Assembly: GCA_000310025.1 (NCBI GenBank)
Contig: FN649732.1
Location: 1,569,770 to 1,633,769 of the forward strand
Length of the DNA stretch: 64,000 nt
DNA from: Ectocarpus siliculosus
Lineage: Eukaryota > Sar > Phaeophyceae > Ectocarpales > Ectocarpaceae
Direction of reading: 5' to 3'
A program made the position numbers and the translations under genes. Shown here piece after piece: positions 35,196-46,538 of the stretch (positions are counted from its first letter, which is position 1; each line of letters starts with the position of its first letter). A model generated the notes under the pieces. It was not told the origin of the DNA, made no database searches, and worked only from the letters and a program-made list of their open reading frames with translations.

Positions 35196-38100
35196 CAACG
35201 AACAAACAACACATTGCGGCAGTTTCCCGTGCTTCTCACCCCCGGGAAGAACGACTGCTGCGCCAACGCCTCCGCGCCCGCCAAGGCCGCTGTGGCAATA
35301 TCTAGCACGGTCGTGCCGACCCCCTCCGCAACAGTACCCGAGGCAGACTGTTGTGCTGTAGACTCGGCCAAGGAGAGGCCGTTGTTTGCCTTGGCGGCGG
35401 TGGTCGTAGCGGACGCCGGTGGCAAAGGATCGGCGTTGTCATCATCGGTGTTGATGCTCTTGAGGGCTGAGAAGGAGGAGGCGGACGCGCGTAGGCGTGC
35501 GGTAGCCTCTGTCGTCAAGAGCGGTCCTGGTGACGAGGAAGAGCCGCCTCCGCCGTCCCCATTCATGTCGGTTTTCCCTCTCGTCCACGAGTAAGAAGCT
35601 TGCTCTTCGTCTCCGTAGGTGTCGCTGAGCGCGCCGGACAGAGGCAAGAATACCTTCCCCGCAGCAGCCGACGACGACGCCGGCCGGACGTCGTGCTCGC
35701 TAGGCGCCGACGCACCACGGCTGACGTCCTTCCTGAGCTTCCTCCTGCGCATGCAGCAGAAGATGAGCACCCCGGCTAGGATCGCCACGCCCCCGACCAC
35801 CCCCCCCGTGATCGCCGCTATCACTGTCGTCGACGAAGATGACGACGACGTCGCCGCAACAACTACGTCGTCAACTCCAGATGAGGAAGGCGACATTGAT
35901 GGTGATGGTGATGGCAGAGCGCCACTGCTGCTTCCCACGCTACCGCCGGTGTCGTCATCGTCATCACCTTCATCGCCGTCGTCCTCGTCATCACCTTCAT
36001 CGCCGTCGTCCTCGTCATCACCTTCGTCGTCGCCGTCATCGCTGGTGGTACTGCCGTCCAAGTCTCCCTCGCTGCCGCTGTAGCTGCCGCTGCTTGTGCC
36101 CACGGATCGTGCCGCCGTGGATGACGTCAGTGGCGGCGCTGTCGCACCCTCTACAGCAGACGGGGGAAAGAGACAAGAGATGCCACCACATTTGTTTGGG
36201 CGGTCGGCCGGGTGGGTGGGAAATACTCGAGAGAGAGAGAGAGTTCTTCAAGAGGGTATGGGAACGGTGTTGTCTGAAGTCATTCTCAGTTGGGGGACTG
36301 ATTGGGTATGCCGACGTCCGTGGCGATGTTAACAGACAGCCCGTCGTTGTCGGGCTGTTGCGAGAGACAAACCCCTCAACGTTCCTCACCGTCTCTCTGG
36401 TCCGGCCAGTTCGTGAGCAGGTTTCCGGTTAAATCCGCGTATAGGATGAAGGAGTTTGTAGACAGCGTGGTCGGAGTGTAGTACGGGATGTCGTCAGGCA
36501 CTTCTCCTGCAAAGTTTCATGCAGCAAAATCACGGCCAATACAAAAGCACGGCGGGTAACGGAGGGCACGGTCGTGCGCAATCAAAAGCGCGTTCATTCG
36601 TTTTCGTGAAGATGGCATCGAACCGAGAGAGAGAAAGGTTGAGGCAAACGTAGCGACGATATGTGTTCAGATTTTCTCTTGCATCACGAGAGGCGAGGTG
36701 CCATGAGCGAAAGGCTCCACATGGGCTTCTACAAGGCCCTATATCGATCGAACACGCCACCGCCAAGAGGTGTCGAGTGCAACGGACCTAATAAATGCTC
36801 CAGCCCTTTGATCTCCTCTCGCACCAAAATCTAGGGAATACTCCCACCCGCGAATCTGAGTACATTCTGACACGGACGTGCTTGAGCGGTGACACATCAA
36901 ATGCAGAGATGTATGACGGCCCTGTTCAGATGCAATTGCCATCAAGAAGAAATCTTGAAGCGAAAGAACTGCTGCCACGTAAAAAACGGCGAGGTCATTA
37001 TTTTTAACTCTCGGTGCATCCACAGACTCTAGGCAATACCTGAGAAGTAGTTGTTCTGGAGCCAAAGAACCCAAGAGAGGCTTCCACGGACAACCAGCTG
37101 GCCGATCTCCTCTGGGATTTCTCCTGTGTTCGAAGCGGGTACGGTGGCAGCGAAACGGCCACCATCAACATCCCACACAACAAGGAAAACCCCAGTAGCA
37201 AGAACACATGTGCAACACGCAGCGACAACCAACAACAACAGCAAACGACATCAGAAAAAAGGGAAAACGAGTGCCCGGGTGCCCTTGTGTGTCCCCTTCT
37301 GCTACAGCACCTCCCACATTCGAACACTCGCCCGTCCCGTGGCCCTTCCACGACAGGCACTTCCAACGGTAGTATAGATCTTGAGGTAGAACGCTATGGC
37401 TTCGCCCCACACAGAGATATCGAGTGTGCGTAGCACATGAGAGGTCAAGCCGTGGATTGATGCTAGTTTCATCTATACGTTGCGCTCCACAACGAAAGGG
37501 GGGAGAGACAATGGCGCGGGGGCGGTGGGCGTCGTCGTCGTCTTCTGTTGCAAGGTACTACAAGGTACTACAAGGTATTACAAGGTACTACAATGTACTA
37601 CAATGTACTACAATGTACTACAATGTATTACAATGTACTGAGTATTCATATTGGGTTTCCATCTACCCGTGATACGACCAAACCTACCGCTGAGACGGTT
37701 GTCCGCCAAGTTAAGGGCTGTCATCCATGTAAGGTTACCCAGGGAGGTAGGGATTTCCCCTGTACAGGCAGCAGCGAGAGCAGATATTGTCAAGAGCGCG
37801 CAGGGGAGGGAGGGGCGAGAGCGGGGGGGGTTGTGAGTATCGTCATCGCGCACGTCGCATCGAAGAGTGGTATGAAATGCTGCCGTTCGGCGAGTTTCAC
37901 GCTGGAATCAGCTGCAGCTTTCCTCACGATTGGCTTGCGACTCTACCCGTAGGGGTGGTTTTCCGCAATTGGTGGCATTCCTTCCTACCTGTGCAAATCC
38001 TCGTGGTTGGGGACTGCGAAGGAAAACAAGCAAATCAAAGAGTCGAAGCAAACATCAGAATCACGACACGTAAAGACCAAGATTCTTTAATGGGCGTATT

Positions 38101-41100
38101 GCTGTCACGTTATGACAATAACAACCCCACCAAATCAACAATAACAACAACAACAACGACGACGATGTGACGACACAACAACAAGCACCACACGAAGCAA
38201 CAAACCTGTGAGACGGTTGTCGTGAAGCAGGAGATTCTCCATCTGCTCCAGATTCCCGAGCTGCGGAGGTATCTCGCCTGCGAACCACCGAAAACATTGC
38301 ATTTCCGGTTGGAACATGACGTCGCCACGGGTTGCCCCGGGGGTAGGGGCAACCGACATCACGGCATCTAGATGCCAAGAGCAAAACCGCGTAGTCGCCT
38401 GCGTAGTGCGTTCCGTATGTCCTGGGTTGCACCAATGGCTCAGAAGCAGATCTGGCGCGTGTTTGCTGCACCGTGTTATTCTGGAGTGGCAATTCGGAGG
38501 TACTGGTTGGGTATGTAGCTGAGCCCCGTCGGCACTTCCTATTGTGGACTGGACCGCGCATCGGCGTGCCCCAATATCGTTTGGATGTCCCGTGCGGCCG
38601 AATAGGCCTCTATGAACATTGACTCGAACCACAGTATCGAATGTTGTAGCTTTGGATGGGGCAGCCGAAGGGGTAGGACCAAGTATGTGCCACATGCGCC
38701 GCAACGTCATCTTGCGCCGAACGCTACGACCGGGATATATTACCACCCGCAAGCGTGGTGACAGAGTGAAACTCAAGCTGCGACCGACGTACTTTGGATT
38801 GTCAATCCCTCGTCTACGCTCGCGGGTCGACACCTTGCCCAGCTAGGTAGTTGCATCTGCGGATTTTCATATTCCGTCTGCAACACAACCGTCGCTCGAT
38901 CGAGTGGCATGATCTCATGTTCTCTTACCGTCGAGGTCGTTGCCGAAGAGATACAACTCCTCGAGGACCGCCAGGTCGCCCAACTCCTTGGGGATAGAAC
39001 CTGTCATTTTCAACAGATATCACCATCAGTCGGAAGAGCTTTCATCGTGACCAGGCCAACTAACCGCTCGAACGTGTTGTGCTGCGAGTTCCAGGCGACA
39101 TGTCTTCCCCAAACCGACAAACGTATACAAGTACATGGTAAAACAAAGGCAATGCCAACAAAACAAAGGCTCATATTTCCCGCTATTGGCTGACCTCTTT
39201 TTCTTGGCCAGCTGGTTGTAGTGGCCGACGTAAAAATCTAAACACGCACACACTGGATATGGCAGTGACCCTACGCTGAAGGCTTCCGTCGGGACGCCAA
39301 GGAAGATGTCGTACGCGCAATAGCAATCTCTGCCTGGGAAACGCGGGGTATGGAGATGGCCACACTGCCTCGACTTGCACACGGATGGCGCCAGCGAACA
39401 GCCAGCGCCATGAATGTGTGGGTGGTATTAAACTCAAAACCATATCAAACTTTCGCCATGCTAGGTATATTGCAGAAACGTTTTGCCTTATCTCTAACGC
39501 ATACCTCGGGTAGCAACACCGGCACACAGGATGCGGCAGCGGGTGGAAAACTTACCGGTTAAGAAGTTCGTGTTCAGGTCAAGGACCTCCAGATTCTGCA
39601 GCTTCCCCAGCTCGGGAGGGATGGGACCTGCGGGATAAAGCAACCAAGACCAAGCGCAAACAAACAACACACGGGCGCCGTTACATGGAAATAGCTACCA
39701 ACAACCAACGATAACGCCGACTAGGTGTGAGAAAAGCTGCGAGAGAATACCGGACGAAATACTTCGATAATGGCGTCCACAGAAGCGCGCAAGGGCAGAT
39801 GGTACAGTTGGGAATCTGTGAGCATGAAGGCACTCAGCCCGGGCTACTCGCGGCCAGAAAACATCCACCCCACTCTCTCACAGAAAGAAATGATATTGGC
39901 ATTGAATTTTCTACTCAACGCCTGCGGTATACCGCGGTCGGTACCCGCTGGCGAGCTCTTGCTTTCGTTTGACATTGTGCCTTTGCCAGAATAACGCTTT
40001 TAACTCCAAACTCACGATATCAGTGTGCGCAATCAAACGTCAGCAACAACACCTACACCACGATGGCGATGACCATCACGCAAAGCGAAACAAACCATCT
40101 GGTGACATCGCCAACCACGCCAGTACCAGCAGCCCGAAACCCAGACCGATAAACAAACTACCTACAACGGCGACCGACATCAGTAGCAAAACCATTGCAA
40201 CCCCATCATAAGACAAAGGGCAGAAGCCCATCGCTGAGCTTGAACAAAACCGACCGTTGTTACCCTTGCTCTTCTGAGTAACATGCACAGCGGATGAAAG
40301 CATGGCCACTACCACAACATGTTCACACCCTACCCTACCCCGTATGAATGAGATTCAAATCCGGGAAAACGATGGACATTCCGCCTGACGCCTGACGTTC
40401 GCGACCAGCCAAGAGCACTATCCAGAATGCACGAGTATGCAATTCCTGATTGTCTCATTGGCGGGATGGGTGGCCCATATTACGCGTTCCTTATCATGAG
40501 AGTGCTGCCGGTCGCATACACGCACACCACACACCTGTGAGAGAATTGATTCCCAGGTACATGTCTTCCACCGCGGTCAGGTTGCCGATTTCTGGCGGAA
40601 GGTCACCTTGCGGGGCAGCAAAAACGAGGAGCAGTTCAATGCGGTCGAATCATCCATCGCCCGGTCGGTGGTGCCGCCACGGAGAAGTCACATAACAAGA
40701 CCCGTTGGGGTGCGAGGTGGAAAGAGGATCGACGACTGGATGTTACCATAGGGACATCTACGGTACAGCAGCCAGCTCGACTGTTACCAGCGAGAGAGGA
40801 AGCTCCCGGTCCGAAGGGGGTTCGTAACATGTGCTGCACAACTGTCAGAGCAACAACGTTCTAAGGTTCAAATGCAGGGCAGACACAACCCCAACCCCAC
40901 CAGCGGGGTACACTTTGCCCAGATTCGGAGACTGGATAGGTAGGGGGCGGGTGGCATGGGTGGATTGGTCACTTTGTCGGTTGCGAAATCAAAATTGAGG
41001 CATGTTGGAGTAGCAGCACGCCGCCCGGGTACAATACGGGAGGCGAGTCAGGCAACCTTGTTGAATCGCAAAAATAGCGAGTCTCCATGTAGGGTCTTCA

Positions 41101-43080
41101 GGGATTGATACGAATGTAACCCTCACAACACATGTCCGAATCCATAAAAAGGTACGTTTTCCGCACGTACAAGAATCACGCGCTCGACGAGGAGCCAGAA
41201 CGGGAAGCCGCGAAAGCTTCGCCATTCACCACAAGCCCGTGGTATAATCTTCGGATGAATCTTCAAGCAATGCAAGTCGTAACCGTTTTCAACCCCGTGC
41301 TTACATCGAGCCCAATAGCAATTTAGTGTCATGAAGGTAGTAACCGAAGGAGACTGAATTTAGGTACAGGACCGCGTCGAAATCTGCTGCCTGAAACTAG
41401 TTAAGGCATGAGCCCGTAGGTTAATTCTTACCTCACCATATTGTGCTCATCTCACCACGATTGTGCCAACTGAGTGTAGGGGCGGCACCTCATACCTTCT
41501 ATCATAAACACCCACGTAAAACCGGTAAGGGCTGACATGCACAGTCCCGGTCGAACCCTCAAGCACTAGTCCCATCTCTCAAAAACATTTCTAAAACGCA
41601 GTTACCCCTTGCTGCGATCAATTATCCATCCCCAATCTCGCAAAATGCTCTTCTCGAACTCAAACAAGTATACAAAAGCATAAAATTAAGTGCAAAGGTC
41701 TGCCTTCCCAAACAATGACGCCACATCCCCTAGCCTCGAGAACAACACGCTGGAGCGTGGCAGGCACACGCGAGTCTCTCGACGTAAGAACGTCTCTCTC
41801 GCCTTTGGCTCAAATCTTCGTCAAAGGCCAATGGTACCTACCTTGCAGGTTGTTCTTTCCCAGCGAGACCCTCGAGACATACGACCCGGTCTCGTTGATG
41901 GAGAGCCCGTACCAGGAGCTCATGTCACTGCTGTTCGTGGCCCAACCGTCGTTATCTGTCCACTCTGAACCGCCAGTCGCGTTGTACAGCGTGAGGAGAG
42001 CCTCGCGGTCCTGTTCAAGATCGCCTGCCAACACCGTCAGAGGTTGTTTGTCGTTCAACGCAGAAAATGCTTGGGACTGCTGCACAGATCTGTGTCGCGA
42101 ACGTTGGAAGTTGGACAAACTTCGAATCATGGCCCATTCACTTCATGGACCAGCCGAGAATTCCAGAATTCCTTGAGAGAGCAGGGACGGCGTGGCAAGC
42201 CTCGTGACACTGTTGGCTCTTTGAAAAAAATAAATGGAAAATTTCGTTGCCCATACCCTCGGTGTGAACTGCTAGCCCTCGCGGGGTCAACATCAAATAA
42301 ATGCCATGGTTCAACATGCAAGGCTCCCCTTCGGGAGTTAGGTGGCTTGCCTCCCGGGGGCGACGAAAGAGGACATGCCATATGTCACCGTGGCCGCATC
42401 GTTGCATCTCAACGACCATGGCGTTCGGTAGGGGGTGTCGGTTTTGCGTACAAGTATAACCTGCAGAATTTGCCTGGAACTTGCATCATGTGCGGGGTAT
42501 TTTTTGTTTCGCTGCGACTTGTGCGTGGGTGTGTGATATGAGGCTAAATAGTGACGTCTTTGCGCAGGAATCGAAACAAAAGTCTCCCTGTTAATGCCAA
42601 GCAATTGGTTTTGTATTTCTTGCGAAGGCTTTCTTCGCGCGCAACACGTCCCCGAGAATAGAGCCAGTGTTTTCAACTTTGGGCGCCAAGCACAAGTGCC
42701 ACGGGTGGCTGGCGGTCCTCGGGCGTGCGCGGTAATATACCGACGATCCGCCTGCGTGCCCCTGAGAAGGAAGCGTGAGGAAGTACCCCCCTCCGCCAGC
42801 GACATAGACTATGTCCCGAAGCACGAAAACAGGCGAACAGGTACATATTGAGATACACCATATCACACAGCACCATCACGTTGCTGGTTGGGGGCGGGGC
42901 GTCGAGCGTCTCGACAAAAACGACCCAAGCGTAGGAGACTACCGCCTTCCGCCCGGCTGCCAAACACTAAGTCATTGGAAGCCTGAGAAGGAATGAACAC
43001 GTGTGACACCCACCTTGGCAGACAGGCGCAAGCAGAACCATCACTATCGGCACCACCAGGCACCATGGATGATGCGTCAT
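29472..43080 (-). CDS. LRR receptor-like TKL kinase with MLKL-NTD-like helical region, 17 exons
   Basis: Exons in coding order: 43080-43014, 42024-41842, 40606-40535, 39627-39556, 39000-38929, 38277-38206, 37759-37688, 37123-37040, 36506-36390, 36150-35240, 34957-34814, 34182-33982, 33498-33409, 32862-32212, 31808-31617, 30583-30473, 29876-29472. They splice in frame to 1171 residues. Order: signal peptide 1-22 (WCLVVPIVMVLLA); LRR cap (DREALLTLYNATGG, WYGLSIN); LRR exons such as GDLPPEIGNLTAVEDMYL; acidic DDGDEGDD stalk; membrane span about 379-403 followed by MRRRK; a helical region 575-719 resembling the MLKL N-terminal bundle (LLDDVQDSIADLLQIIESYK); kinase with GRGGFGTVY (about 791), AAAK (811), an acidic insert, HGDLKSANVL (983), DFG (1003), APE (1035). 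The kinase is non-RD. Intron 13 uses GC-AG. The C-terminal tail is poly-Ser. Inferred to be a plasma-membrane receptor kinase; the ligand is unknown. Confidence 0.88.
29518..29560. repeat. (CTG)n trinucleotide run encoding poly-Ser
   Basis: On the minus strand this is (AGC)n and encodes the Ser tract near the C terminus of the receptor kinase, followed by Gly and Asn residues and the stop at 29472-29474. Confidence 0.9.
34613..34669. repeat. (GA)n microsatellite in a receptor-kinase intron
   Basis: About 57 bases between exons 34814-34957 and 33982-34182. It is not coding in the model. Confidence 0.9.
35156..35194. repeat. (CAG)n microsatellite in a receptor-kinase intron
   Basis: Lies in the intron 34958-35239, just downstream of the donor of the membrane-span exon. 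Confidence 0.85.
35961..36041. repeat. Coding 27-bp minisatellite
   Basis: Two exact copies and a third imperfect copy of a 27-base unit containing TCATCACCTTCATCGCC. On the minus strand each unit encodes nine residues of the type DDGDEGDDE, forming the acidic extracellular stalk just outside the membrane span of the receptor kinase. Confidence 0.85.
37553..37640. repeat. 10-bp tandem repeat in an LRR intron
   Basis: About eight to nine copies of TACAAKGTAC with T/C variants. The unit shifts from the AAGGTA to the AATGTA version midway, as expected from stepwise expansion. Lies between the 37040-37123 and 37688-37759 LRR exons. Confidence 0.9.
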
Positions 43081-43508
43081 GTCAGAGCGAGGACGACCTG
43101 ATCACGCACCACCGCTTCTGCAACGGCAGCAAATCTCGGATGTTGCTTGAGTCAACTGGAAGAACTTGCCTCGAGATTAGGCGCCGTCCGCTGAGAATAA
43201 AACAACACAAAGGGCGGGGGGGGGCGTAAGAAAAATTGAAAATGCTCCAAGTCGTGAAGGCGACTGGTCTTGGTATAAACAAGGAGGACGGAGCACCGGA
43301 ACTTCTGTCACTTCGCCTAGAACGATCACAGGAACGTTCATGAAGAAACCTATGCTTTTACACCGGGATGGTGTTTGTTGATGAGAAATTCTGCCAACTT
43401 TTTGAAACAAAAACCGATTTCAGGCTAATGACCTTATCGCCGTACCTAACGGATGGTTCAAGGTGCTTATTTTGTACTTCGTACTTCTATATTTATGCTA
43501 CGTACTAT

Positions 43509-43850
43509 TTACATTGACCGTCTAGGGACTTGCACATCATCGTTCTTTGTGAACCTTCGCATCCCACGGATTGGGGGACCGTGTTGCACATCGTATTCCA
43601 ATTTTCGAATTTGAATCTTCGGAATAATGTACCAAGGATTGAGGTCACTTGATGGTGAATGAACGCGATCTTTGTGAATGTCAAAAAACAAATGTCGAAG
43701 GTGTACATACGCACATGGTAAATCTTCCCCATCACTAGCCATCTGTGGTACAGAAAAATTGGCACGCCTCTCTTTCGTGAGTGCACACGCTTCATCCATT
43801 GACTTGTCAATGACGCGTCGGAGGTCTTGATACCTTCGGGGTGTTGCCAC
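43509..43850 (-). CDS. Doubtful frame, 113 aa
   Basis: Composition is protein-like (RRVIDKSMDEACALTKERR; DLPCAYVHLRHLFFDIHKDR), unlike most chance frames in this window, but I recognise no domain and found no convincing splice partners. It could be a fragment of a transposon protein. Confidence 0.2.
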   Translation of the reverse strand: MATPRRYQDLRRVIDKSMDEACALTKERRANFSVPQMASDGEDLPCAYVHLRHLFFDIHKDRVHSPSSDLNPWYIIPKIQIRKLEYDVQHGPPIRGMRRFTKNDDVQVPRRSM

Positions 43851-45253
43851 AGACTCCGTAGAGCCAGTCGCTCACGTTGAACCTGCATTGTACCCTTGGG
43901 CCTATGGAGATGACTGCTGTACGGAGTACGGAGCCAGCGGGACACGCTGAACCTACGTACGCTACGGCCTGTGGGTATTGCCACAGACTTGTAGAGGCCC
44001 TCAACCCAATTATTTCCCGAGTCGTACCGCCCCCTCCCAGTCTCACGAGAGCATGAGTCTGGTGTGTATCCACGCCACGCATAGTCTACACAATAAAACC
44101 ATGCGCGAGCCTATCGACAGAACCGGAACCGACTATTGTAGGGAACCGACCGTTTCGAACGTTCGTCAAGCAGTGTACGCATACGTACCACACGAAACAC
44201 TGTAGTGGTGCCTCAAGTGTTTTTTTTGCCGCCATGGCGACGTCTTGTTATTGCAATCCCCGTTGTCGTTGAGTCGACGGGTGTAGGCCGCGCTATTATT
44301 CTTTTAATACACCGAGACCATAATCATCCCTTTCTCCTTCGGGTCTGGGTGTCTTGTGACGAGTACAGCAGTACAGATGTGGAACGCAAGGCTTGGTGTG
44401 TTTAAAAAAGGGCGGGAAGGGCAGAAACCGCCACCAAGAGGGAGGAAGGTTTTACTCTGGAAAGTCAAACCTTAAAGTAGGCTTTCGTGGATGGTTGCTG
44501 GAGAGAGGGAAGAACATGGAAGGTTCACCGTGTGCGCTTGGGAGTGAAACGAACTAACCATTCTCGGCTGACAAATAAGAAGGTGAGCTGAGGAGTTTGC
44601 GGTGGTCTATGGCGTGGAAATCAGAAATCAGATCAGCGGTTGCGAGCGACTGACAGATTGCTGTCTACAACGTGCTGCGGGACCAGGACCGTTCGTACAA
44701 ACCGCGCGGGTTAATCGACATCCCAACTCCGCTGTTGTACGTGATTGTTGTCCTGACATCCACGCAGCAGATACACGGTGTACGCCGTGAATACTATTAT
44801 CCAGACCAGCACAATCTGGCATTTGATCCCCTATAGAGAAGATAGGGCGGCAGCACACAGATTCAACTCGGGCGTATTCAAAGACAACAAGACGTACGCG
44901 CAGTGCAAGTTGGCAACGAATCCAAAATTGCACCCGTTCGAATTTGAAAAGGAATCAACAGATCGACAGCGCAGCACTTATGTAGCGGCGAATAGCATCT
45001 GTACAGCGGCCTAGTTTTCGAACTCTCCCACTGCAGGCGATACGCGCATCGAGGGTCATTACGCTTTACGTTTCAAGGGCGACACGGTGTACTTGGAGGA
45101 ATCCACGCTGAGCGGGCTGAAAATCCTTTGAGGGAGGCGCATTCACGGAGACAACATGTCCATGCCACGATGTTGCTGCGGCACTCATTCGCTGCCTGCG
45201 CGAGCATCCTGCAGTCAGCGCGTACTGCCAGATGCAACAAATAGAGCACACCT

Positions 45254-45347
45254 GTAGCAGCCACACCTGGATCTAGGAGGCAAGTGTCCGACAGCGCACT
45301 GTAGCAGCCACACCTGGATCTAGGGGGCAAGTGTCCGACAGCACACC
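45254..45347. repeat. 47-bp tandem duplication
   Basis: Two head-to-tail copies (45254-45300 and 45301-45347), each starting GTAGCAGCCACACC, differing at only a few positions. Confidence 0.9.
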
Positions 45348-46538
45348 TTCCTGCTTGGTGCTCTCTCGTCCTGGTCCTGTTATTGTGCCGTTGGGCTCTT
45401 CGTGCCCCCTGCTTCGGGCGATGAACAGCCAGCCTCTTCTCGTCGGGTCGCGCACGTCCCCGCCGCCTTTCAATTCGTACGGGTGTTTTCTGGGGGGCAC
45501 CACACCCAATGATTAACAAGTCTGATGACCTCAAGCTAGTTGCAAGACTTCAAAGTTCCCCACGCGTTGTCCTGCTGATCGAGCAGATCGAGGGAGCTCG
45601 GTGACACCTGTCGTGCCCTCAGCAAGCTGGGACGTTGCCTATTTTCGGAATATAACGTTGCGGAAAAAAAATTCCGCTCCGCTCATGATACTTTGCACAC
45701 ACTGCAAGTGGCCCAGCATGCATCTGCATGTGGTGCATCTGGTTTTCTTGTTCTACATGTGGGAAATGTCCGTCATGCAGCCAGTTGCACACGGGCAGCA
45801 GTTCATGCCGGTGCCTCTCCAACGCATTTTCTGCAGGGCAGGCGTTTGTGCAGGGTAGTCCGATCTGTCAGCCGGTGTCACATACATCGAGCGCTTCTTT
45901 GAACAGAGTTCAGCCGCAACAGCTCTGGGTTCTCCTCGAGTACGACTAAGTCAGGTGCACATCACCGGCGGGGAAAGGAGGGGGCATCTGCAATCGAGCA
46001 TATGCACACCAGCTGATGCACACAGCGCCTCATCCAACTCTTGGTGGCAGTAGTGTTTACACATTGATAGATCTTTAGGACTAACCCATTCTGATTGGTC
46101 GGGCGTTGTCGCAGCCGCGTGCCGCCCAGTTCGCGGCCGCTAGGCCGTGCTTTGGCCGTGGGTGAGGGATAGGGTTAGGGTAGATGTGGGGTGAGCAACC
46201 TAGCCTTGCTCGCGTGAAGAACCTAGCCTTGATAAGCTCCACATTGGTTAGTCCTAAAAGTTACTATCAAAGTGTAACCAAGGAGGTCCCAACCCTCAAC
46301 TACGTTGTGAGTTCGACAGGGACTGTGACTTTCCGTGACCAATCAGCAGCGGCCAGGTACAGAATATTGGAGTTCTTCGTCGGACGCCAAGAACGTTCTC
46401 TGTTCTTCGAATTCCTCGGCAGCGGTGAAGCCAACAGCCCAGCAACCAGCAACCTTGCGCAACCTCTGCCATTGCTCTCTCTCTCTCCCTCTCTCTCTAC
46501 CTTTGCAAGCGACACACCAACACTAGCCAAAGAGAACC

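Larger units (their letters stand above)
43081..46538. other. Intergenic between the receptor kinase and the tandem gene family
   Basis: Upstream region of the receptor kinase. Contains a doubtful minus-strand frame at 43509-43850, a partial repeat with TTGCCACAGACT at 43843 and 43977, and a 47-bp tandem duplication at 45254-45347. No recognised gene. Confidence 0.45.

Noticed and set aside
46160-46180. Telomere-like AGGGTTAGGGTAG
   Set aside because: Barely two units; too short to mean a telomere or interstitial telomeric tract.
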